40,287 bases of DNA from Clostridiales bacterium (GTDB taxonomy: Bacteria; Bacillota; Clostridia; Oscillospirales; Ruminococcaceae): positions 1 through 40,287 of the forward strand of contig QAMM01000017.1 in the NCBI GenBank assembly GCA_003150405.1. The letters are read 5' to 3'. This document shows, piece after piece, positions 7,075 to 15,035 of this stretch. Below the pieces are notes generated by a model that was not told where the DNA came from, ran no database searches, and was given only the letters and a program-made list of their open reading frames with translations. How positions within the stretch are numbered: the first letter of the stretch is position 1; every line of letters begins with the position of its first letter. The translations under genes and the position numbers were made by a program.

Positions 7075-7911
7075 TTACCAATTTTTGAGTTTAGGAAGAA
7101 TCGCTTCACCATCCCGCAGGCCAACATTGTAAAGCCGGGCCAATTTTTCCGGTTTTTTTTCGAAACGTCCAATCGGCACCGTTTCGGTTTGCGCTAAAAC
7201 AAGGGCGGTGCCATCCTGTTCCAACTTTTTCAATAACGCTAGCGTTTCATTGTACTGCTCATGGCGGCGGTCAAGTGCCTCAATCATGTTTGGGTAATCC
7301 TTAAATTTGTGCCGGTAAATGCGTCGGAAACTCTCCGGCTGTTTTTGGTAGCCGCGTGGGCGGGTTAGTACCACAACAACCCGGTCGCAGCCATCCTCCA
7401 ATGCCTTGTGTACCGGAATCGGGTCGGTCGTTCCACCGTCCAGGTATTGCCTGCCGTGAATGGTCACCATCGGCGAAAAGACCGGAATGGCGCTGGAGGC
7501 CGCCACAATGTGATTGACCTCATGAATGGGCGGGTTACTGAAATAAAAAGGCTTGCCGGTCTGTACATCGGTAACGCCGACGACAAATTCGGTTGGATTT
7601 GCCGCCATTGCATTATAATCAAAGGGGAGAAGATGATCTGGTATTTCATGAAAGATGAAATCCATACCAAAAACAGATCCGGTTTTGATGAAATTACGTG
7701 CGCTTACATAACGCTTGTCCTGCGAATACTCCAGGTTGATTTTAAAACTGCGCCCGCGTTGACCGGATAAAAATGAAGTTGCATGACAGGCGCCGGCCGA
7801 AACCCCAATGAGGTAATCAAAGGCAATGCCGTTATCCTGAAAAGCGTCGAGTACCCCTGTGGTGTAAACACCACGCATGCCGCCGCCTTCCAGCACCAAT
7901 CCAATCTTCAA
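7075..7911 (-). CDS. Patatin-like phospholipase family protein
   Basis: 278 residues of the bacterial patatin/RssA-YlbK group. The oxyanion motif GGGMRG (9-14), nucleophile elbow GVSAG (Ser38) and catalytic DGG (Asp158) are all present, which supports an active lipid acyl hydrolase with a Ser-Asp dyad. There is no signal peptide, so it is cytosolic or peripheral at the membrane. The gene starts with TTG at 7911 after AGGGGG; no ATG is in frame upstream before a stop. The HMA-like gene follows in the same direction. The lipid substrate is unknown. Confidence 0.88.
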   Translation of the reverse strand: MKIGLVLEGGGMRGVYTTGVLDAFQDNGIAFDYLIGVSAGACHATSFLSGQRGRSFKINLEYSQDKRYVSARNFIKTGSVFGMDFIFHEIPDHLLPFDYNAMAANPTEFVVGVTDVQTGKPFYFSNPPIHEVNHIVAASSAIPVFSPMVTIHGRQYLDGGTTDPIPVHKALEDGCDRVVVVLTRPRGYQKQPESFRRIYRHKFKDYPNMIEALDRRHEQYNETLALLKKLEQDGTALVLAQTETVPIGRFEKKPEKLARLYNVGLRDGEAILPKLKNW

Positions 7912-8056
7912 ATCATCGCCCCCTGTCTTTCTATTTTTATTTTATCATTCTTCCGAATTTGGCACAAGTGTAAAATTGAGCATAAAGGCTTTCTATTTCC
8001 CAGGAAAACGTGTATAATAATGCCTGTCTTATTATTTCGAAAAGGAATGGTGTCTT

Positions 8057-8596
8057 ATTCGCAGCCGCAGTGTAAAAATTGTTTCCATTGTACTAGTCGT
8101 TTTGTGCATGGCTTTCATTTTTTGGTTTTCTGCTCAGCCTTCCAGGGAGTCCTCTGCAATGAGCGGCGGTATCACCAGTTTTGTCTTATCGGTTTTTTTA
8201 CCGCAGTATCCAAGCTGGGATGCAGGAACTCAGCAGACGATTTATGAATTTGTCGAAACTGTTGTGCGAAAATCCGCCCATTTCAGCATTTATGGATTGC
8301 TCGGTTTTCTCACGATGTTTTCTGCAAGCCGCTTTCTTCACCGGCGGCCCTGGCAGATGGGGGCTGCTTTTGTGGTTTCGGTTCTGTATGCGGCAGGCGA
8401 CGAATTCCATCAGCTGTTTGTTGCGGGGCGGAGCTGCGAGTTTCGGGATGTCTGCATTGATGCTTCCGGGGCTCTGCTTGGCATCCTGTTGATGCGGCTA
8501 ATTTTGGCAGCTTCCGCCCGTATTGGCGCACGGCGCCGTTTGCTCTCCCAGGCCGCGGCGGATTCGGTACGCCGGGAGCATCTTCAGGAAAAATGA
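8057..8596 (+). CDS. VanZ-like family membrane protein
   Basis: About 180 residues with the VanZ signature: an N-terminal helix ending FWFSAQP, the RKSAHFSIYGLLGF segment and the DEFHQLFVAGRS...DVCIDASGALLG block, spread over about four membrane helices. VanZ itself gives low-level teicoplanin resistance; most relatives are uncharacterised. The start is uncertain. The frame opens at 8021 and holds no ATG, GTG or TTG before TTG 8102, which would cut into the first helix. A ribosome site (AAAGGA, 8041-8046) and the full first helix suggest a start at ATT 8057. A TATAAT at 8013-8018 lies just upstream. A frameshift with the ATG at 8047 is the alternative. Confidence 0.75.
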   Translation: MRSRSVKIVSIVLVVLCMAFIFWFSAQPSRESSAMSGGITSFVLSVFLPQYPSWDAGTQQTIYEFVETVVRKSAHFSIYGLLGFLTMFSASRFLHRRPWQMGAAFVVSVLYAAGDEFHQLFVAGRSCEFRDVCIDASGALLGILLMRLILAASARIGARRRLLSQAAADSVRREHLQEK

Positions 8597-8660
8597 TGGT
8601 TTGGCAGTCCCTAAAAATAGGATATCCCCTTGTTTGTGAGAAATGGTAATCAATTGCAAG

Positions 8661-8694
8661 AAAAACGCGCTCTCATTATGAGAGCGCGTTTTTT
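8661..8694 (-). terminator. Bidirectional terminator at the end of the ior operon
   Basis: A 12-bp G/C-rich stem (8665-8676 with 8678-8689) is flanked by A and T runs, so it ends both the VanZ-like gene (+) and the operon on the minus strand. Confidence 0.9.
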
Positions 8695-8711
8695 GTGAAG
8701 TCTTTGAAATA

Positions 8712-9143
8712 CTAGATCTTCATAATATCTTTGGTGCAGAGCAGGGGAATATCGCAGGCAGCCAGCTCTTCTACAGCACGTTGATTGTCATCAACATGGA
8801 GAATGACAAACGCCTTATCGTGCGGAGCGCCTACAAAGGCGTAAATGTATTCGACATTGATACCCTTTTCATCCAGTATTCGCAGAGGATAAGCAAGCCC
8901 GCCCGGTTGATCCTCCACCGAAACAGCAATAACGTCGGTGATAGAGACCGTCAGTGCTGCGTCCCGCAGTGCTTTTTCCGCGCGCTCCGGCTCGTCGACG
9001 ATAAAACGCAGAATACCAAATTTGGTGGTATCTGCCAGTGATAAGGCGCGGATATCCACTCCGTTATCTGCGAGAATCTTGGTGATTTCTGCGAGTCTGC
9101 CGGATTTGTTTTCCACAAAGACCGAAATTTGTTTGATAATCAT
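8712..9143 (-). CDS. Tandem ACT-domain protein
   Basis: 143 residues made of two ACT domains (about 4-68 and 72-143), the amino-acid-binding fold used for feedback sensing. The first opens IIKQISVFVENKSGRLAEITKIL, the second SVEDQPGGLAYPLRILDEKG, both with the Gly of the ligand loop. There is no catalytic domain, so it is probably a small regulatory or sensor protein. It is the last gene of the symporter-paaK-iorA-iorB operon, and I recall the same ACT protein beside paaK/iorAB in many anaerobes. In this setting it probably senses an aromatic amino acid. ATG at 9143 follows GGAGGG. Confidence 0.88.
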   Translation of the reverse strand: MIIKQISVFVENKSGRLAEITKILADNGVDIRALSLADTTKFGILRFIVDEPERAEKALRDAALTVSITDVIAVSVEDQPGGLAYPLRILDEKGINVEYIYAFVGAPHDKAFVILHVDDNQRAVEELAACDIPLLCTKDIMKI

Positions 9144-9161
9144 GACGAGCCCTCCCTTGTT

Positions 9162-9734
9162 TTATTGCATGTAACCCAGTTCAAACGCTTTTAGATTCAG
9201 GTCCAAAAACTTTTCGGGGACGGTAGCTTTTAAGGATTTGAGCCAAATTTCCTTATCAATTTCAGAATGCTTTGCCATTAGACCGAGCAGAACCACGTTG
9301 ACCGCTTTTGCATTGCCGGCCTGGTTTGCCAGGGAAAGCGCATCTATGGCATCAAACGAAACACCGCTTTTCTTTATGGTGTCCAGAATGTGCTCTGGAT
9401 AATGTGCCGCTCCGGTGATGACAGGCATCGGATCGATCTGCTGGGTGTTGATGATCATTTTTCCGTTTGGCTTTAAATAAGAAATCCAGCGCAGGGCTTC
9501 CAAAAGCTCAAAGGACACAATAATGTCCGCTCCGCCTTTTTCAACAATCGGGGAATAGACTTTATCGCCGTAACGGACATAGGTGACAACCGAGCCGCCG
9601 CGCTGCGACATGCCGTGAACCTCAGAAACCTTGACATCATAACCGCAGTCAATGAGGGCGTTGCCGATAATACGGCTTGCAAGCAAGGTACCTTGTCCGC
9701 CAACGCCGACAATCATAATACTTTTAACAGCCAT
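9162..9734 (-). CDS. iorB: Indolepyruvate ferredoxin oxidoreductase, beta subunit
   Basis: 190 residues of the gamma-type domain of 2-oxoacid:ferredoxin oxidoreductases: the opening IMIVGVGGQGTLLASRIIG and the SEVHGMSQRGGSVVTYVRYG segment are diagnostic. With IorA it converts aryl-pyruvates to aryl-acetyl-CoA plus CO2 with reduced ferredoxin, a reaction that runs either way. The start at 9734 is chosen because AAGGAG lies 7 bases upstream; the ATG at 9740 is too close. The start lies 11 bases inside the end of iorA, so the two are translationally coupled, as expected for subunits of one enzyme. Confidence 0.93.
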   Translation of the reverse strand: MAVKSIMIVGVGGQGTLLASRIIGNALIDCGYDVKVSEVHGMSQRGGSVVTYVRYGDKVYSPIVEKGGADIIVSFELLEALRWISYLKPNGKMIINTQQIDPMPVITGAAHYPEHILDTIKKSGVSFDAIDALSLANQAGNAKAVNVVLLGLMAKHSEIDKEIWLKSLKATVPEKFLDLNLKAFELGYMQ

Positions 9735-11469
9735 GTGCATTCTCCTTTAACGCGTCAAATTTGCAGGCTTTGGTGCACAGACCGCAGCCGGTGCAGAGCG
9801 TGGTATCAATAATGGGTTTGCCGTCTGAACCTTTTTTTATGGCCGGACAGCCCATTTTAAAGCACATGCCGCACTTCTTGCATTTTTCCGTGTCAACCGT
9901 GACCGGAGGTTTGGCTTTTACAATTTTCAGCAGAGCACAGGGCCGCCGTGCAATAATGACCGAAGGCGCCTCCACTGAAAGCTCTTCGCGTAGCGTTTTT
10001 TCAACCCCTTCAATGTCAAACGGATCGACCACGCGGACACGCTCAATGCCAATGGCATTGCAGAGCGCTTCCAGGTTGACTGCCGTAGCGGGATCGCCCT
10101 TGATGTTATAGCCGGTGGTCGGGTTCTGCTGATGCCCGGTCATACCGGTGATGCTGTTGTCCAAGATAATAACCGTTGAGTTGCTCGCGTTATAGGCAAT
10201 GTCAATCAGGCCGGTAATACCGGAATGAATAAAGGTGGAATCACCAATAACGGCAACCGATTTTTTCTCCCATTCGCTTCCACGCGCTTTGTTAAAACCG
10301 TGCAGGCCGGAAATAGAAGCCCCCATGCAGATGGTGGTATCCATTGCCGCAAGAGGAGCACTGGCGCCAAGGGTATAGCAGCCAATATCACCGCTGACAA
10401 AGAGCCTTAACTTGCCCAGCACATAGAAAATACCGCGGTGCGGGCAGCCGGGACATAGAACCGGCGGACGCATAGGCACATTTTCACTTACAGTAATGTA
10501 TTTGGTGGTAGCACCGAGAATTTTGGAACGGATAGCCTCTGCTGTGTATTCACCAATAGGGGAGAAGAGCGCCTTGCCCTCTACCGCAACGCCGTGAGCG
10601 CGGCAGAAATCCTCAATAATACTATCGAGTTCTTCAATGACATAGACCTTGTCAAACTTGCTGGCAAAATCCAGAATCAGCGCCTCGGACAGCGGATGAA
10701 CCATACCGAGTTTCAGGTAGGTCGCCTTATCACCGAGCGCTTCACTCGCATATTGGTAGGCAATACCGGAAGTGATAACACCGATGGCTCCACTACCAAT
10801 GACCTGGTTAATGGCACATTTTTTTGCAGCATACTCCTTGAGTTTCTGGGTACGCTCCTCAACCACAACATGGCGGCCACGGGCAAAGGCAGGCATCATA
10901 ACATACTTCGACGGATTTTTTACATATTCCTTAAGAGGGAGGTTTACCCGGTCGTGCAGCTCCACAATCCCCTGGGAGTGAGAAATACGGGTGGAGAGTC
11001 GGAGGATAACCGGCGTGTCAAACCGCTCGGAAATTTCAAAAGCCAGTTTGGTAAAGGCAAGGCATTCTGCCGAATCAGAAGGTTCCAGCATCGGCACCTT
11101 GGAGGCCGCCGCATAGTGTCGGGAATCCTGTTCATTCTGCGATGAATGCATGCCGGAATCGTCAGCAACGGCAATGACAAATCCGCCGTTGACGCCGGAA
11201 TAAGAAGATGTGAAAAGCGGGTCGGCCGCCACATTCAGGCCAACATGCTTCATGGCGCAGAAAGAACGTGCGCCGGCCATTGCAGCGCCGTAGGCCACTT
11301 CGGTTGCAACCTTTTCGTTCGGCGCCCATTCACTGTAAATGTCGTCGTATTTGGAAACAACTTCGGTGATCTCGGTGCTCGGCGTACCAGGGTAGCTGGA
11401 TACGACCGTGCAGCCCGCTTCATATAAACCGCGGGCAACCGCTTCGTTTCCAAGCATCAGTTTTTTCAT
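9724..11469 (-). CDS. iorA: Indolepyruvate ferredoxin oxidoreductase, alpha subunit
   Basis: 581 residues, normal for IorA. The N-terminal pyrimidine-binding part carries YPGTPSTEITE; the thiamine-diphosphate site is the stretch from GDSTFIHSGITGL to ILDNSITGMTGHQQNP; the C-terminus has two [4Fe-4S] motifs (CKKCGMCFKMGCP and CTGCGLCTKACK). The enzyme handles indolepyruvate, phenylpyruvate and hydroxyphenylpyruvate. In amino-acid fermenters it oxidises them; in methanogens and rumen bacteria it works in reverse to build aromatic amino acids from aryl-acetates. The T-box upstream favours the reverse role here. ATG 11469 is used, as it begins the conserved MKKLMLGNEAVARG start. It lies 91 bases after paaK. 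Confidence 0.95.
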   Translation of the reverse strand: MKKLMLGNEAVARGLYEAGCTVVSSYPGTPSTEITEVVSKYDDIYSEWAPNEKVATEVAYGAAMAGARSFCAMKHVGLNVAADPLFTSSYSGVNGGFVIAVADDSGMHSSQNEQDSRHYAAASKVPMLEPSDSAECLAFTKLAFEISERFDTPVILRLSTRISHSQGIVELHDRVNLPLKEYVKNPSKYVMMPAFARGRHVVVEERTQKLKEYAAKKCAINQVIGSGAIGVITSGIAYQYASEALGDKATYLKLGMVHPLSEALILDFASKFDKVYVIEELDSIIEDFCRAHGVAVEGKALFSPIGEYTAEAIRSKILGATTKYITVSENVPMRPPVLCPGCPHRGIFYVLGKLRLFVSGDIGCYTLGASAPLAAMDTTICMGASISGLHGFNKARGSEWEKKSVAVIGDSTFIHSGITGLIDIAYNASNSTVIILDNSITGMTGHQQNPTTGYNIKGDPATAVNLEALCNAIGIERVRVVDPFDIEGVEKTLREELSVEAPSVIIARRPCALLKIVKAKPPVTVDTEKCKKCGMCFKMGCPAIKKGSDGKPIIDTTLCTGCGLCTKACKFDALKENAHGC

Positions 11470-11560
11470 AGTCCATCGTCCAATCCGCCGCTGTGCAAAC
11501 GGCACTGTATTTAGTATCCCTTTGCCGCGCACAAACGGCAGGGTGTTTTAACGGTGTAAT

Positions 11561-12883
11561 TTATATTGTTCCTTTGTTGCGCAGGTCAATTACGCGCTTG
11601 GCTTTGCCCGCTGTGCGTTCAATGGAGCGCGGCTCCTTCAGGGTGATCTTGCAGTCCAGTCCCAGCACTGTTTGGAGACGGTGCCGAATGTTATGCTCCA
11701 GCTTTTCTAGTTCAGCATAACGCTCCAGCAGAGAACCGTCTACCACTTCAACCACGACCTCAATATTGTCCATATACCCGGTGCGGGTGAGGATGAGCTG
11801 ATACTGCGGCCCAATGTGAGGAATCGTCATCAGCACGCTTTCAATTTGAGAGGGAAAGACGTTGACTCCCTTAATTTTGAACATATCGTCACTGCGGCCC
11901 ATAATTTTTGCCATCCGCGCGCCGGTTCGACCGCAAGGACAGGTGGGTTCGTAATTAATGCGGGTGATGTCTTTTGTGCGGTACCGCAGGAGCGGGAATC
12001 CTTCTTTGGTGAGGGTGGTGATAACCAACTCGCCAATTTCACCGCCCGGCAGCGTTTTTAAGGTGTTCCGGTCAACAATTTCTGGGTAGAAATGGTCTTC
12101 CGCAATGTGCATGCCGGTACGGAACGCGCAGTCGCCTGAAACCCCAGGCCCCATGAGTTCGCTCATACCGTAGTTGTCGGTTGCAAAAATACCGAGACTC
12201 TCTTCAACAGCAGTACGCATTTCTTCGGTGCAGCCTTCTGAACCGAACAGGCCGAGGCGAAGTTTTAAATCTTCCGGCGTGTAGCCCATATCTCGGACAA
12301 CCTCGCCAATATGTAACGCATAAGAGGGGGTTGCAACCAAAACAGTTGCACCGAAGTCTTTTAACAGCATGACCTGCTTTTCGGTGTTGCCGCTGGAGGC
12401 CGGTACAATGGAAGCGCCTATCTTTTCCAATCCATAATGAAGGCCAAGCGCACCGGTAAACAGTCCATAGCCGAATGAAATCTGTGCAATATCCTCGTCA
12501 GAGGCGCCAGCCGCTACACAAAGGCGTGCCACCAGATCCGACCAGGTGTTCAGGTCGTTCCGGGTGTAACCGACAACGGTTGGTTTTCCAGTTGTGCCGC
12601 TGGAGGCATGCATCCGCACAATCTGTTTCTGCGGAACCGCAAACAGACCGAACGGATAGTTGTCGCGGATATCATCTTTAGTCGTAAAGGGAATTTTCTC
12701 CATATCCTTAAATTCCCGGATATGTTCTGGTTTCAGACCAATGTCGTCAAACCGTTTGCGGTAAAACGGCACCCGTTCGTAGCAGTAGGCTACAATGTAC
12801 CGCAGGCGCTCCAGTTGAAGTGCCTCCAGTTCAGGGCGCTTCATAGTTTCAATATCTTTTTGCCAGTAATTAATCATTGCCAT
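11561..12883 (-). CDS. paaK: Phenylacetate-CoA ligase (aryl-acetate-CoA ligase)
   Basis: 440 residues, the usual length of PaaK, an AMP-forming acyl-adenylate ligase that makes phenylacetyl-CoA from phenylacetate, ATP and CoA. Visible motifs are the ATP loop SSGTTGKP (94-101), YGLFTGALGLHYG, the DNYGMSELMGPGVSGDC adenylate motif, GELVITTLTKEGFPLLRYRTKD and the C-terminal lid with GRSDDMFKIKGVNVFPSQIE. The start overlaps the end of the symporter gene by 14 bases (or 8 if ATG 12877 is used), which couples the two. With IorAB next to it, it could feed aryl-acetyl-CoA to reductive carboxylation or drain it. The exact aryl acid (phenyl-, indole- or hydroxyphenylacetate) cannot be read from the sequence. 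Confidence 0.93.
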   Translation of the reverse strand: MAMINYWQKDIETMKRPELEALQLERLRYIVAYCYERVPFYRKRFDDIGLKPEHIREFKDMEKIPFTTKDDIRDNYPFGLFAVPQKQIVRMHASSGTTGKPTVVGYTRNDLNTWSDLVARLCVAAGASDEDIAQISFGYGLFTGALGLHYGLEKIGASIVPASSGNTEKQVMLLKDFGATVLVATPSYALHIGEVVRDMGYTPEDLKLRLGLFGSEGCTEEMRTAVEESLGIFATDNYGMSELMGPGVSGDCAFRTGMHIAEDHFYPEIVDRNTLKTLPGGEIGELVITTLTKEGFPLLRYRTKDITRINYEPTCPCGRTGARMAKIMGRSDDMFKIKGVNVFPSQIESVLMTIPHIGPQYQLILTRTGYMDNIEVVVEVVDGSLLERYAELEKLEHNIRHRLQTVLGLDCKITLKEPRSIERTAGKAKRVIDLRNKGTI

Positions 12884-14441
12884 CGATGTATTCTTCCTCT
12901 ACTTCTTCTAAAACGTATTTATGGTGCGCGGCGATTGTCTCGTCGTAGCAGGCAAAGGATGCTTCCACATGCTGTTTGGGAAGCTTGGGAGTCAGCACAC
13001 TGACCAGCGGCACAATGATGAGTGAAAACACAATTGCCAGTGCGCCGACATTGAGCGGGGAATTGAGCAGTGCAAACGGTGCGGGGAGAATGGTTCCGGT
13101 CATATTAAGGATGAGTCCGGCCACGGTGATGACAATACCAGAGATAAACCCAGCCCAAACGCCCGCACGGGTTGTTCTTTTCCAGAACAGGCCATACAAA
13201 AACGGCCCAAGAAAGGCCCCCGCCAGCGCGCCCCACGAAATCGACATCAGGCTGGAGATCATGCTGTTGGGGTTGAGGGCAATCAGAACCGAAACGGCGA
13301 TGAAACCGGCGCACAGCAGCCGGATCACCAACATCTGCCGCTTGTTGTTCATTTTCGGGAAGAAAATACCCTTTAAAAAGTCAATGGTAAAGGTGGAGCT
13401 GGAGGTGATCACCAACGAGGAAAGGGTGGACATCGAAGCAGAAAGCACCAGGATAATGACCACCGCAATCAACAGGTCCGGCAGGGACTGGAGCATGGTG
13501 GGAACTACGCTGTCAAAGCCGCCAGCAGGGGTGTCGCCCTCAACAAAAAGGCGCCCAAACCCACCCATAAAATAGGAGCCGCCTGCAATAATCAGGGCAA
13601 AAACGGTGGAGATAATGGTGCCGGTTTTAATCGTCTTTTCATTCTTCACTGTGTAGAATTTGTGGATCATCTGTGGCAGGCCCCAGGTACCAAGACTTGT
13701 AAGGATAACAACGCCGAACAAGCTGACGGGATCCGGTCCAAAGAATGAAGTGAACGGCCCGGCCATTTCCGAACCGCCCGCGGGCTGCAGCTGAGAAAGC
13801 TGCGCCATGGACTCCATAAAACCGCCGTGTACATTGAGTACTGCAAGCACGACCGCAACAATACCCACCAACATAATAATCCCCTGGATAAAGTCGTTGA
13901 TGGCCGTTGCCATATAACCGCCCGCAATGACATAAATGGCTGTGAGCACCGCCATTCCAATGATGCACCAGGTAAAATCGATGCCAAAGGCCATTGCGAA
14001 CAGTCCGGAAAGCCCTTTGTAAATGGAAGCGGTATATGGAACCAAAAACACAAATATGATAATGGACGCCGCTATTTTCATTGGCTTGCTGAGGTAGCGC
14101 CGTTCAAAAAATTCCGGCATGGTCGCCGCCTCAAAATGTTTGGTCATAACACGGGTGCGCCGTCCAAGAACGACCCAGGCGAGCAAACTGCCAATAATAG
14201 CGTTACCAATGCCAATCCAGGTAGCGGAAATACCGAAGTTCCAGCCGAACTGCCCTGCATAGCCAACAAAAACAACTGCTGAAAAATAAGAAGTCCCATA
14301 CGCAAAAGCCGTGAGCCAGGGGCCAACGTTGCGTCCGCCCAAGACAAAGTCGTTGACACTTCGAATTTTTTTGCGGCAGTACAGACCAATCCCCGCCGTC
14401 ACGATAACAAAAATAACCAGTACAATGATTTTTACCGCCAT
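12870..14441 (-). CDS. Sodium:solute symporter (SSS family), candidate aryl-acid importer
   Basis: 523 residues with about 13 membrane helices and the SSS family layout: NDFVLGGRNVGPWLTAFAYGTSYFSAV near the start, YLSKPMKIAA, GGYMATAINDFIQGIIML, and a long C-terminal helix bundle. The family imports substrates such as proline, pantothenate, acetate and phenylacetate with Na+. The ATG at 14441 has AAAGGAA; upstream extension adds nothing conserved. It is the first gene of the T-box-controlled operon with paaK and iorAB, so an arylacetate or an aromatic amino acid is the likely cargo. Some phenylacetate permeases of aerobes belong to this family, which supports the first option. The family is seen; the substrate is inferred. 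Confidence 0.9.
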   Translation of the reverse strand: MAVKIIVLVIFVIVTAGIGLYCRKKIRSVNDFVLGGRNVGPWLTAFAYGTSYFSAVVFVGYAGQFGWNFGISATWIGIGNAIIGSLLAWVVLGRRTRVMTKHFEAATMPEFFERRYLSKPMKIAASIIIFVFLVPYTASIYKGLSGLFAMAFGIDFTWCIIGMAVLTAIYVIAGGYMATAINDFIQGIIMLVGIVAVVLAVLNVHGGFMESMAQLSQLQPAGGSEMAGPFTSFFGPDPVSLFGVVILTSLGTWGLPQMIHKFYTVKNEKTIKTGTIISTVFALIIAGGSYFMGGFGRLFVEGDTPAGGFDSVVPTMLQSLPDLLIAVVIILVLSASMSTLSSLVITSSSTFTIDFLKGIFFPKMNNKRQMLVIRLLCAGFIAVSVLIALNPNSMISSLMSISWGALAGAFLGPFLYGLFWKRTTRAGVWAGFISGIVITVAGLILNMTGTILPAPFALLNSPLNVGALAIVFSLIIVPLVSVLTPKLPKQHVEASFACYDETIAAHHKYVLEEVEEEYIDGND

Positions 14442-14508
14442 AAAGGTTCCTTTCCGGTAAGCATTACAAAAGGACACACCGTGTCCTTTTCAATCCTTCC
14501 TGTTTTCT

Positions 14509-14537
14509 ATTTTACCGTAGTTTCACCGCTTTGTAAA
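14509..14537 (-). promoter_or_regulatory. Second promoter between the T-box and the symporter gene
   Basis: TTTACA (14532-14537), 17 bases, TAAAAT (14509-14514), about 70 bases before the symporter ATG and downstream of the T-box terminator. If active, it would give T-box-independent basal expression. A 10-bp hairpin (about 14465-14490) lies between it and the start codon. Confidence 0.45.
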
Positions 14538-14641
14538 TGCCGGAGAGGCTTCTTTTCTCCGGTTTACGGCGGAATGGGCCTGCAAGACCCCCCGCGACTG
14601 TTTTTAGGCAAACGTCAAAACAAGTTCACCGCCTGCAGTCA

Positions 14642-14681
14642 TAAAAAATGCCTTTCATCCCTGACGTTATGGGACGAAAGG
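14642..14681 (-). terminator. T-box terminator hairpin
   Basis: CCTTTCGTCCC (14681-14671) pairs with GGGATGAAAGG (14661-14651), one wobble, followed by six U. Its 5' arm competes with the antiterminator formed around the T-box sequence. Confidence 0.9.
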
Positions 14682-14901
14682 TTGCTTCGCGGTACCACCC
14701 ATATTCACCAACTCACCGGTGCACTTACAGCATTACACTGATTTTCCTTAACGCAGGATTACGTCGCCGACTACTCTGTTTGGGTTCACCGGAAGAACTC
14801 GGGGGAGAACTTCAAAACCAGCTAATCACAGATATGCTTGCAGTCACGGCACATCCCCCTGAGAGCGGCCTGGCCTCTACTTTTCCCCTTCAGCGTCGTT
14901 A
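14642..14901 (-). promoter_or_regulatory. T-box riboswitch (tRNA-sensing leader), provisional Phe specifier
   Basis: The minus-strand leader contains the T-box sequence GGGTGGTACCGCG (14700-14688), which pairs with the uncharged NCCA end of tRNA, followed at once by a terminator. Upstream lies Stem I: GGGG (14888-14885) with CCCC of the 3' arm below the specifier bulge and GCCAG with CUGGU above it; the AGUA motif and opposite GAA mark the bulge. The codon after GAA-G reads UUC (14809-14807), a Phe codon; a one-base shift would read Ser UCU, so Phe is provisional. Uncharged tRNA should stabilise the antiterminator and switch on the symporter-paaK-iorAB-ACT operon. T-box identity is firm from sequence; the specifier is inference. 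Confidence 0.9.
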
Positions 14902-14907
14902 TTTTTA

Positions 14908-14937
14908 ATTATAATTGTTTATGCCGCTGTTTGTCAA
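14908..14937 (-). promoter_or_regulatory. Sigma-A promoter of the T-box operon
   Basis: Perfect TTGACA (14937-14932), 18 bases, perfect TATAAT (14913-14908). Transcription should start near 14901. Confidence 0.85.
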
Positions 14938-14970
14938 ACGATTTTATCCATTTAAATGGAGAAAGTATGG

Positions 14971-14999
14971 TTGTAAATTTGTGCATTTTGTAATATAAT
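14971..14999 (+). promoter_or_regulatory. Sigma-A promoter of the YjbQ-family gene
   Basis: TTGTAA (14971-14976), 17 bases, TATAAT (14994-14999), divergent from the T-box operon promoter. Confidence 0.8.
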
Positions 15000-15035
15000 G
15001 CAGAAAAACTAAATCAAAATGGAGGCAGTGAATCA

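Noticed and set aside
10594..11145. 183-codon plus-strand open frame
   Set aside because: It lies opposite iorA, which has full motifs; no ribosome site and non-protein-like composition.
14481..14908. Plus-strand open frames over the T-box leader
   Set aside because: The minus-strand T-box, terminator and promoter explain the sequence; the frames have no ribosome site.
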